Shown piece after piece: positions 28,605 to 37,108 of a stretch of 64,000 nucleotides of DNA. The position numbers and the translations under genes are program-made. Below the pieces are notes generated by a model. It did not search any database. It was not told the DNA's origin and saw only the letters and a program-made list of their open reading frames with translations. Within the stretch, counting starts at the first letter, position 1. Each line of letters begins with the position of its first letter. Origin of the DNA: Bacteroides intestinalis (GTDB lineage Bacteria > Bacteroidota > Bacteroidia > Bacteroidales > Bacteroidaceae). The stretch is from contig NZ_QRZF01000006.1 in assembly GCF_003464595.1 (NCBI RefSeq), forward strand, positions 327,938 to 391,937. Reading direction: 5' to 3'.

Positions 28605-28737
28605 TAGAAAATTTCAAAGTAGCTCTCTTTGATACATTTCATTTTTAGATGATTACACAATTTGTGCTACAAAAATGGACGTTATTGGCATAGCTTGAAA
28701 CTATTAAAACCGAGAAAACTATAATTTTAATAGTTTA

Positions 28738-28769
28738 TTTGCCTTATTTGAATTATTTCTATAGTTTTG
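28738..28769 (+). promoter_or_regulatory. Promoter of the second hybrid regulator
   Basis: TTTG at 28738-28741, a 20-bp spacer, then TAGTTTTG at 28762-28769, a full match to the Bacteroides -33/-7 consensus. Predicted start near 28776. This fixes the regulator's ATG at 28793 rather than an in-frame ATT/TTG region or ATG-like start further up at 28739. Confidence 0.7.
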
Positions 28770-28792
28770 CTTTTGAGAAATTAATAATTTAT

Positions 28793-31700
28793 ATGAAAAG
28801 AACCAAATACTATGTAACACCTGTCTTATTGTTATTTTGCATTAACTTGTATGGACAGTATTTCAAGAAACTGGATATGAAAGATGGACTTTCAAATCTT
28901 TCGGTTCTGGCCATCTACCAGGATACTTTGGGGCGTATGTGGTTTGGGACAAATGAGGGGGTTAATATCTATGATGGCGAACGACTTTCTACATATAAAT
29001 CTTATGAAATCATAGATAATCAACTTCGGAAGAAGAAGTTCATCAATGGAGTAGTCGATCAAATCGTAGGTGACTTTTACGGGGATGTTTTTCTGAAGAC
29101 AGATGGAGCGCTAATTAAATATGATATTAGAAAAGAACGTTTTAAGGAAATATATCCTACAGGCATAAGTTCCATTGCTGCTTTTGATAATGAAGTCTGG
29201 TGTGCTGCCGGTGATTCCTTGTTTAGATATAATGCTGAGGCTGACTCCCTGTCTTTTTATCAGAAGTTAAATACTCCAACAATTTGGTGTATGGCTAAAA
29301 GTGGGGATAAAATATGGATTGGAACAGCCAAAGGTTTGTATGTACTGGAAGAAGAAACCGTAAAGTGCCTGTTACCGGAAATCGAGATTTTTAAATTATT
29401 TGTAAGTAGCAGAAATGAATTGTGGATTGCTTCCCGCATGAGAGGCTTATATAAGATAGGGCGTGATGGAATTCTGAAAAAAGAAACATCTGCTTCCAAT
29501 CGTGTAGTAAGTGAACAGATACGTAGTTTTGTGGAGGATGACCAAAATAATGTCTGGTTCGGTACTTTTGATGGATTACAGATGTATAGACCCAGTGCGG
29601 ATACTTATTGTGTATATCGTCCGAACTTTCATCCTGGTTCGTTATCACATGAATCTGTATTTTCTCTTTATAAGGACAGGCAAGGTACTATCTGGGTTGG
29701 CACTTATTATGGAGGTGTGAATTATTTCAATCTGAAAAAGGATTTATTTAAGTATTACGTCTATGCCGAGGCAAACAATAATTGTTTGAATTATCCGATT
29801 ATAGGGCAAATAATAGAAGATAAGAGGCGTGACCTTTGGATATGTACGGATGGAGGAGGTGTAAATCGGTTCAACCGGAAAACGAATACTTTTACCTATT
29901 ATACTACTGAGAGTGGTAAGAATTCAATTTTGCATGATAATGTGAAGACTATTACTTATGATGAAAGCCGTGACCAAATATATATAGGTACATATACGGG
30001 AGGACTTAGCCTCTATGATAGAGCAACTAATCATTTTCATAATTATTTGGATGACTATAAACGTACCGGAAAAGGTCCTGACCATATTATTTATTATTCA
30101 CTATTTAAAGATGGCTGGTTGTATGTGACAGCCCGGAATGGCTTCTGGCGTATGCATCCGGATAAAGGGGAATTCCAATTAATCAGCAATAAAGATATTT
30201 TTCAGACATTTGAAATTGATTCCCGGGGATATGTTTGGTTAGCTGCCGATTTGGATTTGTATAGATTATCTTTAAGTGATTGGGGCAAGATCGAATCTGT
30301 GCACTTTGACACATTAGAAAACCGTAAGGTACGGATTACTAAGATAATGGAAGCTAAGGATGGAACTGTTTACGTTTCGACTATAGGTAATGGAGTGTTT
30401 TCATATAACTATGATACAGGGAAGTGGGAACATTACACAGCTGAACAAAATAGTTTGCTAAGTAATTTCTGTTATAATCTGGCTGAATCTCCTCTAAATA
30501 ATATATTGATAACCAATGATAAAGGAATCTCTATTTATTCACCTTTTAGCCATTCGATGTATTCGGTTGAGTTGGGAGCTATAAAAGGTATGATTTCTGC
30601 AGTTGCAGATGGAGGTGGAATTTGTGTAGCGGATGACGACATGGTTTATATCGGTGGGGTAGATGGTGTTATTTCATTTCGTGAGAAAGATTTATATATG
30701 AATGATGAGAGTGACACTTCTGAACTTTATTTTGTGAGTCTTTTTGTCAATAATGTCAAGGTGTGTCCGGGAGATACCCAACATGTATTGGAGGAATCAT
30801 TGCCATTTATACAGCATATCGATTTGTCGTCTTGGCAGAATAATCTGATGGTGGACTTTTCCAGTTCTAACTATATCGAATTAGAAAAAAGTATCTGGTA
30901 TCAGTATAAATTAGAAGGTTTTGATAAGGATTGGATATCAACAAACCAATTGCGACTGATTTATACAAATCTTGCTCCGGGGAATTACGTATTGAAAGTA
31001 CGTGAGGCAAAAAATAGATTGGGTGAGGATATGGGAGAGGAAATAGCACTTAACATTGTGATACATTATCCCTGGTATCGTAGTTTTTGGGCTTATCTGG
31101 TATATTTCCTGATAGTAGCAGGAATTATATATGTTTTCCTGAGGGTACGAAATGCCCGTAAGGCACTGGCTCTTTCATTAGCCAAAGAAAAGGATGAAAA
31201 GGAACGAATAGAAGAAGTGAATAAAATGAAACTTCGTTTCTTTACTAATATATCCCATGAATTCCGTACTCCGTTAACTTTGATCGTTGGGCAGATAGAG
31301 ATGTTGTTGCAATCAGAAAAGCTTTCACTTTCTGTTTATCGCAGATTACATAGTATTCATAAGAATGCAATGAATCTACGTTTTTTGATTACAGAACTAT
31401 TGGATTTTAGAAAACAGGAACAGGGATTCATGAAATTGAAAGTAGAGTGTGTTGATATAGTGCCATTTCTGGAAGATGTTTACCGTTCATTTTGGGAACT
31501 TGCCCGGAAAAGAAATATAGTATATACGTTTGAACATCCCAATGAGAAGATGGAAGTCTGGTTTGATCCTGTGCAGATGCAGAAAGCAGTGTTTAATCTG
31601 TTATCGAATGCTTTTAAATATACATCTGATGGGAAAAGTGTTAAGGTATCAGTCAGGAAGCAGCAGATAATGGAAATAACTGTATCAGATACCGGATGTG

Positions 31701-32848
31701 GAATCCCCCAGGATGATTTATCCAGAATTTTTGAACGTTTTTATCAAGGGAATGAAAAGCAACAGAGGGGGATTGTTGGAAGTGGCATCGGGCTGGCTCT
31801 TACTAAAGGAATAATTGAGGCTCACAGAGGTGATATTACCGTAGAAAGTGTATTGGAAGAAGGAAGTAGCTTTAAAATACAACTGCTTCTGGGCAACAAC
31901 CATTTTACTAAGGAAGAGTTGGAACATGAGAAAGTAACGGTACCTGCATTGGATTGGGAAGCTATTGTCTACGATGAGGTGGAACCATTACCGGAAGAAG
32001 AGTCTGAAGAGAGTGAGATGAATGCAGGGCAGGAGAAAGAAGAATCCGGAAAACCTCGTGTATTGTTGGTAGAAGATGATGAAGGAGTATTGGATATGTT
32101 GGAAGGTATTTTTTCATCAAGCTATATTGTATATAAAGCGTCAAACGGACAAATGGGTTTTGAACTGGCTCAACAGTTGCAGCCGGAGCTGGTAGTGAGT
32201 GACGTTATGATGCCGGTGATGTCTGGCAAGGAAATGTGCTATAAAATTAAGAATTCTCTGGAATTGGCATATATCCCTGTTGTATTGCTTACAGCACAAT
32301 CTTCAATAGATTATACGATAGAAGGATATATGTTTGGAGCAGATGATTATATCACAAAACCCTTTAATGTGAAATTACTCTTGGCACGTTGCAATAATCT
32401 GCTAAGAAACAGGCGATTGTTGCTGAAAAAGTTGAGTAGGACAGAAGCTATGATCCCCCAGGAGGCCGGTGGCTTTACGGCTGCAGATCAGAAACTGCTG
32501 GATACGGCATCAGAAGTCATAAAACGTAATTTTGACAATCCGGACTTTGATATGAATATGCTGGCTTCCGAATTGAATATGGGGCGGAGCAAAATGTTCC
32601 TTCGCCTGAAAGAAGTTATGGGGTTAACTCCGAATGAGTTTACAATGAAGCTGAAATTGGAAGAAGCTTTAAGGTTGCTGCAGGAAGAACCACAATATAA
32701 TATTTCAGAAATCTCGTATCGGTTGGGTTTTACTTCTCCACGTTATTTCAGCCGCTGTTTCAAGTCTTTTTATGGAGTTGCTCCTTTGTCTTATAGAAAA
32801 GATTCTCCCCGGGAGGATTCTCAGGCAGAAGAGGATCTTCAGGAATAA
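28793..32848 (+). CDS. Hybrid two-component system regulator (HTCS) of the PL8/GH95 PUL
   Basis: Membrane sensor-regulator of 1351 residues. Signal sequence (ending NLYGQ), Reg_prop propeller repeats (MWFGTNEGVNIYDG, IWVGTYYGGVNYFN), Y_Y_Y domain (LAPGNYVLKVREAKN), one transmembrane helix (FWAYLVYFLIVAGIIYVFL), and HisKA with His822 in NISHEFRTP. Then HATPase (GSGIGLALTKGI), receiver with Asp1137 in VVSDVMMPVMSG, and AraC HTH at the C-terminus (ISEISYRLGFTSPRYFSRCF). The frame is open back to 28739, but the promoter overlaps those codons, so ATG 28793 is chosen. It is divergent from the GH95 operon and would normally stand next to the SusCD operon it controls. Here the mobilizable element lies in between. 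Confidence 0.95.
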   Translation: MKRTKYYVTPVLLLFCINLYGQYFKKLDMKDGLSNLSVLAIYQDTLGRMWFGTNEGVNIYDGERLSTYKSYEIIDNQLRKKKFINGVVDQIVGDFYGDVFLKTDGALIKYDIRKERFKEIYPTGISSIAAFDNEVWCAAGDSLFRYNAEADSLSFYQKLNTPTIWCMAKSGDKIWIGTAKGLYVLEEETVKCLLPEIEIFKLFVSSRNELWIASRMRGLYKIGRDGILKKETSASNRVVSEQIRSFVEDDQNNVWFGTFDGLQMYRPSADTYCVYRPNFHPGSLSHESVFSLYKDRQGTIWVGTYYGGVNYFNLKKDLFKYYVYAEANNNCLNYPIIGQIIEDKRRDLWICTDGGGVNRFNRKTNTFTYYTTESGKNSILHDNVKTITYDESRDQIYIGTYTGGLSLYDRATNHFHNYLDDYKRTGKGPDHIIYYSLFKDGWLYVTARNGFWRMHPDKGEFQLISNKDIFQTFEIDSRGYVWLAADLDLYRLSLSDWGKIESVHFDTLENRKVRITKIMEAKDGTVYVSTIGNGVFSYNYDTGKWEHYTAEQNSLLSNFCYNLAESPLNNILITNDKGISIYSPFSHSMYSVELGAIKGMISAVADGGGICVADDDMVYIGGVDGVISFREKDLYMNDESDTSELYFVSLFVNNVKVCPGDTQHVLEESLPFIQHIDLSSWQNNLMVDFSSSNYIELEKSIWYQYKLEGFDKDWISTNQLRLIYTNLAPGNYVLKVREAKNRLGEDMGEEIALNIVIHYPWYRSFWAYLVYFLIVAGIIYVFLRVRNARKALALSLAKEKDEKERIEEVNKMKLRFFTNISHEFRTPLTLIVGQIEMLLQSEKLSLSVYRRLHSIHKNAMNLRFLITELLDFRKQEQGFMKLKVECVDIVPFLEDVYRSFWELARKRNIVYTFEHPNEKMEVWFDPVQMQKAVFNLLSNAFKYTSDGKSVKVSVRKQQIMEITVSDTGCGIPQDDLSRIFERFYQGNEKQQRGIVGSGIGLALTKGIIEAHRGDITVESVLEEGSSFKIQLLLGNNHFTKEELEHEKVTVPALDWEAIVYDEVEPLPEEESEESEMNAGQEKEESGKPRVLLVEDDEGVLDMLEGIFSSSYIVYKASNGQMGFELAQQLQPELVVSDVMMPVMSGKEMCYKIKNSLELAYIPVVLLTAQSSIDYTIEGYMFGADDYITKPFNVKLLLARCNNLLRNRRLLLKKLSRTEAMIPQEAGGFTAADQKLLDTASEVIKRNFDNPDFDMNMLASELNMGRSKMFLRLKEVMGLTPNEFTMKLKLEEALRLLQEEPQYNISEISYRLGFTSPRYFSRCFKSFYGVAPLSYRKDSPREDSQAEEDLQE

Positions 32849-32861
32849 AACTTCTCCGACA

Positions 32862-32899
32862 AAGAATGCTGTTAGTCTTGTCCGATTGAGAGCATTCTT
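32862..32899 (+). terminator. Possible terminator after the second hybrid regulator
   Basis: AAGAATGCT (32862-32870) pairs perfectly with AGCATTCTT (32891-32899) across a 20-nt loop, followed by GTCTTTT; 14 bp after the stop codon. A second hairpin (TTTCTCGGTT with AACCG..GAGAAA) lies at 32946-32975. The rest of 32900-33152 holds no gene; the left end of the mobile element should lie here. Confidence 0.45.
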
Positions 32900-33152
32900 G
32901 TCTTTTGGTGAATCATTCATCATGTACAAACTACTATTTTAGATTTTTCTCGGTTTGACTTAACCGATTGAGAAATAAACTTTTAGCGAATTATTTGAGA
33001 AATAGAGGTAACGATTTAGCAACTGTGCGAATTTCAGCGTTTTACATTGCTATGCTGTCAAATAACTCTTTCATTTGCAAATATAACATCTTTTTCCGAA
33101 AGTACGAACTTTCGGTGACAATTTTATAAAATCGACTTGCGAAAAAAGAAAA

Positions 33153-33734
33153 TTATCGTGAATGGTCTAACTCTATATACCAGCCTTCCTTGACGGGCTT
33201 GTATAGCGTAGTGTCATTGTATGTCCTGCGGTAAATTTTGTTCAGGTCGCCGTGTTCGGTGATACGGATGTCACGGCGGCTTCTCAATTCGAGATCGTAA
33301 ACGAAACTCTTGGATGTTCCCGCATCCACGATGCCGTGGGAGTAGTACAGCATAAATAAGCTCACATATACCGAATCTGCCGTTTCCTGCTCCCTGCGGT
33401 CAACAAGGACAAGACCGCATCCAATCTCTGACAACAAGGAGTCGAGTTGTATTCGGTCAGATCTTGATAACCCGTGTACCGGCGTGTCCTGCACTTGGTT
33501 CGGTTGGTAGGATATTTGTCCTGCCGAATCAAGGATGAGAATATCGCAGGGAGAGAGCGGTGGATAGTGAAAGCTTCCCTCCGAACTCTCCGCCATGATT
33601 TTGCGTATCTTGTCGAATGCCGCCTCGTGCGTGGCGAAGTGGCGTATCATTTCCTCGTCCGTCGGCGGCATGGGTGGCTCGCAGCTTACGACCGATGCAA
33701 GCGTTAAAAGTAGTATTATGATAACTATCTTCAT
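33153..33734 (-). CDS. Hypothetical lipoprotein, element cargo
   Basis: Protein of 193 residues with a lipoprotein signal (LASVVSC, Cys18) followed by a Pro-rich stretch (EPPMPPTDEEM). The rest is soluble mixed alpha/beta without a domain I recognise. Six bases separate it from the MORN-repeat gene upstream, so both are probably one transcript. A perfect 8-bp hairpin (33096-33115, CCGAAAGT/ACTTTCGG) lies just downstream but lacks a U-run in the right direction. Confidence 0.7.
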   Translation of the reverse strand: MKIVIIILLLTLASVVSCEPPMPPTDEEMIRHFATHEAAFDKIRKIMAESSEGSFHYPPLSPCDILILDSAGQISYQPNQVQDTPVHGLSRSDRIQLDSLLSEIGCGLVLVDRREQETADSVYVSLFMLYYSHGIVDAGTSKSFVYDLELRSRRDIRITEHGDLNKIYRRTYNDTTLYKPVKEGWYIELDHSR

Positions 33735-33740
33735 CTCTGT

Positions 33741-34481
33741 TTAAGCCCCACCTTCACCATGCCATGTGCAGGTTTGGGTATTGTTATCATAGTTATGTTC
33801 TATCCATTGCCCCGATTTCTCGCCGTCAGTGTATTGTCCCTCGATAGTTATATAGGGTTTGCCGTCCCGTGTCGATTCCACACGATAAGAGCCGTCAAGT
33901 TTTCCGTTACGGTAGTGGCGTATTATCCTGCTGCGAAGCGTGCTCGCATCCTCGAAGATTTCCCACTCCTCGCCATCTTTTTTCCCGTCGATATAATGAG
34001 ATTCAAAAATCTGCTCTCCTGTCTTGCTGTCAAAGCGGCGCTCCCGCCCGCTCTCCACACTCTGCTTATATTCCTTTTCGGCTTCTATTTTGCCGTTACG
34101 AAAATAGGTCTTTACAGTTCCGTCTATCTTGCCTTGCTGCATGGGTGTTTCCTTTCGGGGAGTAACGCCGTCTTGGTAATACTCCGTGAATGTGCTGTTA
34201 CGCTTGCCTTTGGCATATATACCCGATTCACGCAGCACCCCATCACGATAGCGGCGATAATCACCGTTTATCATGCCATCGGAAAATTTAACACACTCCT
34301 CGTCAAGTCCTCGTATAATGCGATATTTTCCCCGTAACGGCTGTTTTCTGCCTTTTTTATAATAGACCGTGCGCCGTGAGTTATCTGTTATAGTCTGCAA
34401 ATCGCTCCATTCTACGATTTGTTGTGCGGAAACCGTGCCACACAATAGTAAAAAGATGTATAGTGCCAATATTCTATTCAT
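33741..34481 (-). CDS. MORN-type repeat protein, exported, element cargo
   Basis: Protein of 246 residues with a signal peptide (ending GTVSAQQ). It holds several MORN_2-like repeats of about 22 residues, pattern Y-x-x-G-x-x-x-G-x-x-x-x-Y (MINGDYRRYRDGVLRESGIY, KIDGTVKTYFRNGKIEAE, KKDGEEWEIFED, KLDGSYRVES, EKSGQWIEHNY). Such YwqK-like proteins are often listed as toxin-antitoxin antitoxins, but the exported form in Bacteroides has no proven role. It probably shares a transcript with the lipoprotein downstream. Confidence 0.75.
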   Translation of the reverse strand: MNRILALYIFLLLCGTVSAQQIVEWSDLQTITDNSRRTVYYKKGRKQPLRGKYRIIRGLDEECVKFSDGMINGDYRRYRDGVLRESGIYAKGKRNSTFTEYYQDGVTPRKETPMQQGKIDGTVKTYFRNGKIEAEKEYKQSVESGRERRFDSKTGEQIFESHYIDGKKDGEEWEIFEDASTLRSRIIRHYRNGKLDGSYRVESTRDGKPYITIEGQYTDGEKSGQWIEHNYDNNTQTCTWHGEGGA

Positions 34482-34586
34482 TGTATTTTTTGTTTTTCAA
34501 GGTTGCGGCTAACACGTGGCTCAATCACCACGAAAAGCGATTGAGCCACACGCCATTATCCGCATAAATCGAACTTGTTAGCCTCT

Positions 34587-34751
34587 TCACTTCTTCAACA
34601 AAGCGAAAAATTCCTCGTATCGCTCGAAAGATTCAAAGAATCCTGCATGCAATGTTATTTGTGTATCATCCGTCAAGAAGATTTCCAATTCTCCTTCTTC
34701 ATCGTCATATTTAAGATGTTTTATATCCGATATTTTAAATAAAAAAATCAC
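34587..34751 (-). CDS. Small acidic ORF with GTG start (or gene remnant)
   Basis: Reading from GTG 34751 gives 54 residues, VIFLFKISDIKHLKYDDEEG and onward to FERYEEFFALLKK. The frame stays open nine codons further up with no ATG. The peptide has protein-like composition (alternating hydrophobics, many Glu/Asp) and sits in a 382-bp gap between the MORN gene and erm. GTG starts are rare in Bacteroides, so this may equally be the tail of a truncated gene. I do not recognise the family. Confidence 0.35.
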   Translation of the reverse strand: MIFLFKISDIKHLKYDDEEGELEIFLTDDTQITLHAGFFESFERYEEFFALLKK

Positions 34752-34863
34752 AATGTTTTGTAAATATGAAATATTGTTTTAACTTTCGCATATTTAAGAG
34801 TTATGCGGCAGCTTAAAAAACGACAGCAAACCAGAAAAATCATCTTGACAAACCAACTTTGAA

Positions 34864-35664
34864 TTATGAAGGGTGAAACTTTTCGGGGGCAACTTCCAGC
34901 ATTTCCAAAAAACAGTTTTTCCATTGACTTGGCGACAAACAGACAATTTGGGAGTTAAGGTTTATTCCGAATTTTTCCGAAATTGACCTGACCTGATTTT
35001 TTCTGAAAATCGACTTTAAAGCTGTTTTGACAGATAAATCAGGCTTCTGTAACAGACAGGAAATAAAAGCTAAATATTTGACTTTAAGCTCAAAATCAAA
35101 AGAAGACTGATTTCTTTTAATGCGTAACAGAGTTGATTTGACAGTTGGTGGTGGCAAGAAACTTTCAGGACTTACCTCATAGACAAGTTTCAAATCAAAA
35201 AAAGTATGATAGAAAACAGTATATGGATTATAGAGCTTACTCGAAAACAACTTTTGAGCAGGTTCTAACTGAAGGACAATGGAACCTCCGAGAAAATTTT
35301 CAACACTCTCAAACATCAGAATTTTGAATATATCGGAAGTAATTCCATAAGGAATGTTTGACACCACCTTGAAAGGAAACTTGGGAACTGCAAAATTCCT
35401 AAAATCACAACCGACAATTTGAACATTGCGGGCATCAGAAAATAATTTTCGTAAATATTCAACCAAAGCTGTGTCGTTTTCAATAGCTACGACAATGTTG
35501 GCGATTTTTAATAAATGGACAGTGAGAAATCCCTTGCCTGCCCCAATATCCAAAACCGTATCCTGACTATTTATATTTGCTTGTTTTATTGCATCTTCTA
35601 TTAGCACTTTATCAATGGTAAAGTGCTGACCCGTGAAACGAACGGGCAATTTCTTTTTTGTCAT
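34864..35664 (-). CDS. Erm(F)-like 23S rRNA adenine-N6 dimethyltransferase
   Basis: Dimethylates A2058 of 23S rRNA using S-adenosylmethionine, giving resistance to macrolides, lincosamides and streptogramin B. 266 residues, the same length as Erm(F). N-terminus MTKKKLPVRFTGQHFTIDKV, SAM-binding motif DIGAGKGFL (39-47), catalytic motif N103-I-P-Y, and the Erm(F) C-terminal ending PEKFHPS are all present. Compared with Erm(F) as I remember it there are roughly 30 substitutions, clustered around residues 183-215 (STLLRIKRNQSSFDFELKVK). So this is a divergent erm(F) allele or a sister class, and I leave the symbol blank. No leader-peptide attenuator is seen; the gene starts 17 bp behind a membrane-protein gene. 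Confidence 0.93.
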   Translation of the reverse strand: MTKKKLPVRFTGQHFTIDKVLIEDAIKQANINSQDTVLDIGAGKGFLTVHLLKIANIVVAIENDTALVEYLRKLFSDARNVQIVGCDFRNFAVPKFPFKVVSNIPYGITSDIFKILMFESVENFLGGSIVLQLEPAQKLFSSKLYNPYTVFYHTFFDLKLVYEVSPESFLPPPTVKSTLLRIKRNQSSFDFELKVKYLAFISCLLQKPDLSVKTALKSIFRKNQVRSISEKFGINLNSQIVCLSPSQWKNCFLEMLEVAPEKFHPS

Positions 35665-35681
35665 TAATTACTTCTTACAGG

Positions 35682-35990
35682 TTAATACTTGTCGGTTTTC
35701 TCCCCTTTCTTTATTATAGGATAGGTTACACTATCTGCATCGACAACGATTTTTCCTCCGTTCGCCGCCAAAGCACGGGCAAGATGAACCTTGTTCAATG
35801 TTATTACCAAGAGAACGAGTCCTCCGATTATAAAAACAATGGCAGTACTCGTAGGGCCAAGTATTCGGGTACTGCCTATTCTTATACCGAATGGATAAAC
35901 GAGCGGCACGACAACCATACCGACTGATACAGCCAACATTGTAATGTTATCCTTGATAGGAGAGGCTGGAGCATAATTAAACGTTTTCAT
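35682..35990 (-). CDS. Small two-helix membrane protein, element cargo
   Basis: Protein of 102 residues with two transmembrane helices (ITMLAVSVGMVVVPLVYPFG and GPTSTAIVFIIGGLVLLVITL) and a short polar tail. I do not recognise the family. It lies 45 bp after the DUF1266 gene and 17 bp before the erm gene, so it probably shares their transcript. No sign of a drug-efflux role: too short and without a small-multidrug-resistance pattern. Confidence 0.7.
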   Translation of the reverse strand: MKTFNYAPASPIKDNITMLAVSVGMVVVPLVYPFGIRIGSTRILGPTSTAIVFIIGGLVLLVITLNKVHLARALAANGGKIVVDADSVTYPIIKKGEKTDKY

Positions 35991-36035
35991 AATTCAAAAA
36001 AAATGTAGAGTTAATAAATATTTTTTAATAAAGTA

Positions 36036-36773
36036 TCACCATTTTATATAAGTCCAAGGGCTTTTGGTATCTGTCAGTAAATCTTCTGCCAATCCAATCA
36101 TGTTGGTAGTTCCCATCGACAAAGTACGACCAAGAACATAACTATAAGCATAGTCTTTCCAATTGGTATAAACTTCTTTGGTCATCTCGTAAGCGGCATT
36201 GATACACTGCATACATTCTTCTTTTACAATGTACTCTTGCTCAAGGCAAAGTCTGCTGATAAAGTTTAATCTTCCTGCATCCCACGCAAGTACTCCGAGT
36301 TTGCCCATTTCTTCTTTGGATACGACAATTCCAGCTTGTTCAATGTCCGGATATTTTTCCTCCATCGTTTCCAACTTTTCCAAACAGTCATTTCGGAAAT
36401 CGGTGTGTTCTTTCAATTCTTCATTTTCATTAAGCCACTTCCTGCTTATATTACCCCCTCCTTGAAGAAAAGCCGTATAAGCATAGTGAAACATTGTTTG
36501 CGAGGGAGCTTGCGACAACCAATTCAAAGTTTCGATGGCACTATCCCTATCCGTTATACCAAAGTATTCACCTAAAATAACTTTACGAACAGAGGGAGTT
36601 ACGCCAGTTTCGAATGTGTTCAATACACCTTGTTGTTGATATACATACAGATTGCCAAGACTTATCTTGCGTAAATCCGCTTCTGGCAAATGTGAATTTT
36701 CATCCACATTCAAACCATCCTGAAAGAAACTCTGCAATTTTGCAAGTCTTCCCCAAAGAGATGTCATGTCCAT
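36036..36773 (-). CDS. DUF1266-domain protein, element cargo
   Basis: Cytoplasmic protein of 245 residues. The C-terminal two-thirds match the DUF1266 pattern: VILGEYFGITDRDSAIETLNWL, then WDAGRLNFISRLCLEQEYI, then YTNWKDYAYSYVLGRTLSMG. DUF1266 proteins occur in bacterial genomes and mobile elements without a known activity; some have been suggested to sit near polymorphic-toxin loci. ATG two codons in (36767) is an alternative start. Confidence 0.75.
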   Translation of the reverse strand: MDMTSLWGRLAKLQSFFQDGLNVDENSHLPEADLRKISLGNLYVYQQQGVLNTFETGVTPSVRKVILGEYFGITDRDSAIETLNWLSQAPSQTMFHYAYTAFLQGGGNISRKWLNENEELKEHTDFRNDCLEKLETMEEKYPDIEQAGIVVSKEEMGKLGVLAWDAGRLNFISRLCLEQEYIVKEECMQCINAAYEMTKEVYTNWKDYAYSYVLGRTLSMGTTNMIGLAEDLLTDTKSPWTYIKW

Positions 36774-36849
36774 AGTACTATGTTTGTCTTTCCAGCTCCT
36801 TAAGACCTTTTATTATTAAACCACGAAGCGTGGAACTGCAATGCCACGT

Positions 36850-36973
36850 CTTTGTTGAAGGTCGTAGGAAAAACCTAATGAGCAGATGTAGTAATAGCAG
36901 CCCACGCTATAGCGTGAGAACCACTATGCCATCCTTGCTCATTTTGAAAATTTCCTACGTTTTCAACAACAAG
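36850..36973. repeat. Long imperfect inverted repeat between relaxase and cargo
   Basis: Three blocks pair in order: CTTTGTTGAA (36850) with TTCAACAACAAG (36962-36973), CGTAGGAAA (36863-36871) with TTTCCTACG (36951-36959), AATGAGCA (36877-36884) with TGCTCATT (36936-36943). The loop contains a 14-bp perfect palindrome CACGCTATAGCGTG (36903-36916). A separate hairpin CCACG-AAG-CGTGG is at 36821-36833. The 335-bp gap 36774-37108 has no gene. Possibilities: structured RNA, terminator of the mob transcript, or a recombination site where cargo was added. Confidence 0.6.
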
Positions 36974-37108
36974 ATAAGCATAACGCTTCTTTCTTTTCTA
37001 ATATGTCTTGGACGGAGTTTCCCTAATCCAACCACAAAGGTAGTGAAAAGTTGTGATAATCACTTATGTTGCAATAGATTTATTTGCTCGCTGTATAAAA
37101 TTGGAGCT

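Noticed and set aside
28739..28792. N-terminal extension of the second hybrid regulator
   Set aside because: A consensus -33/-7 promoter overlaps these codons, and a signal peptide begins at ATG 28793.
33096..33115. Terminator of the lipoprotein/MORN genes
   Set aside because: The 8-bp hairpin is good, but on the minus strand it is followed by A residues, not T.
33741..34481. Toxin-antitoxin module of the MORN-repeat protein with its neighbour
   Set aside because: Both proteins have export signals and no toxin fold is visible; the YwqK antitoxin label is only an annotation habit.
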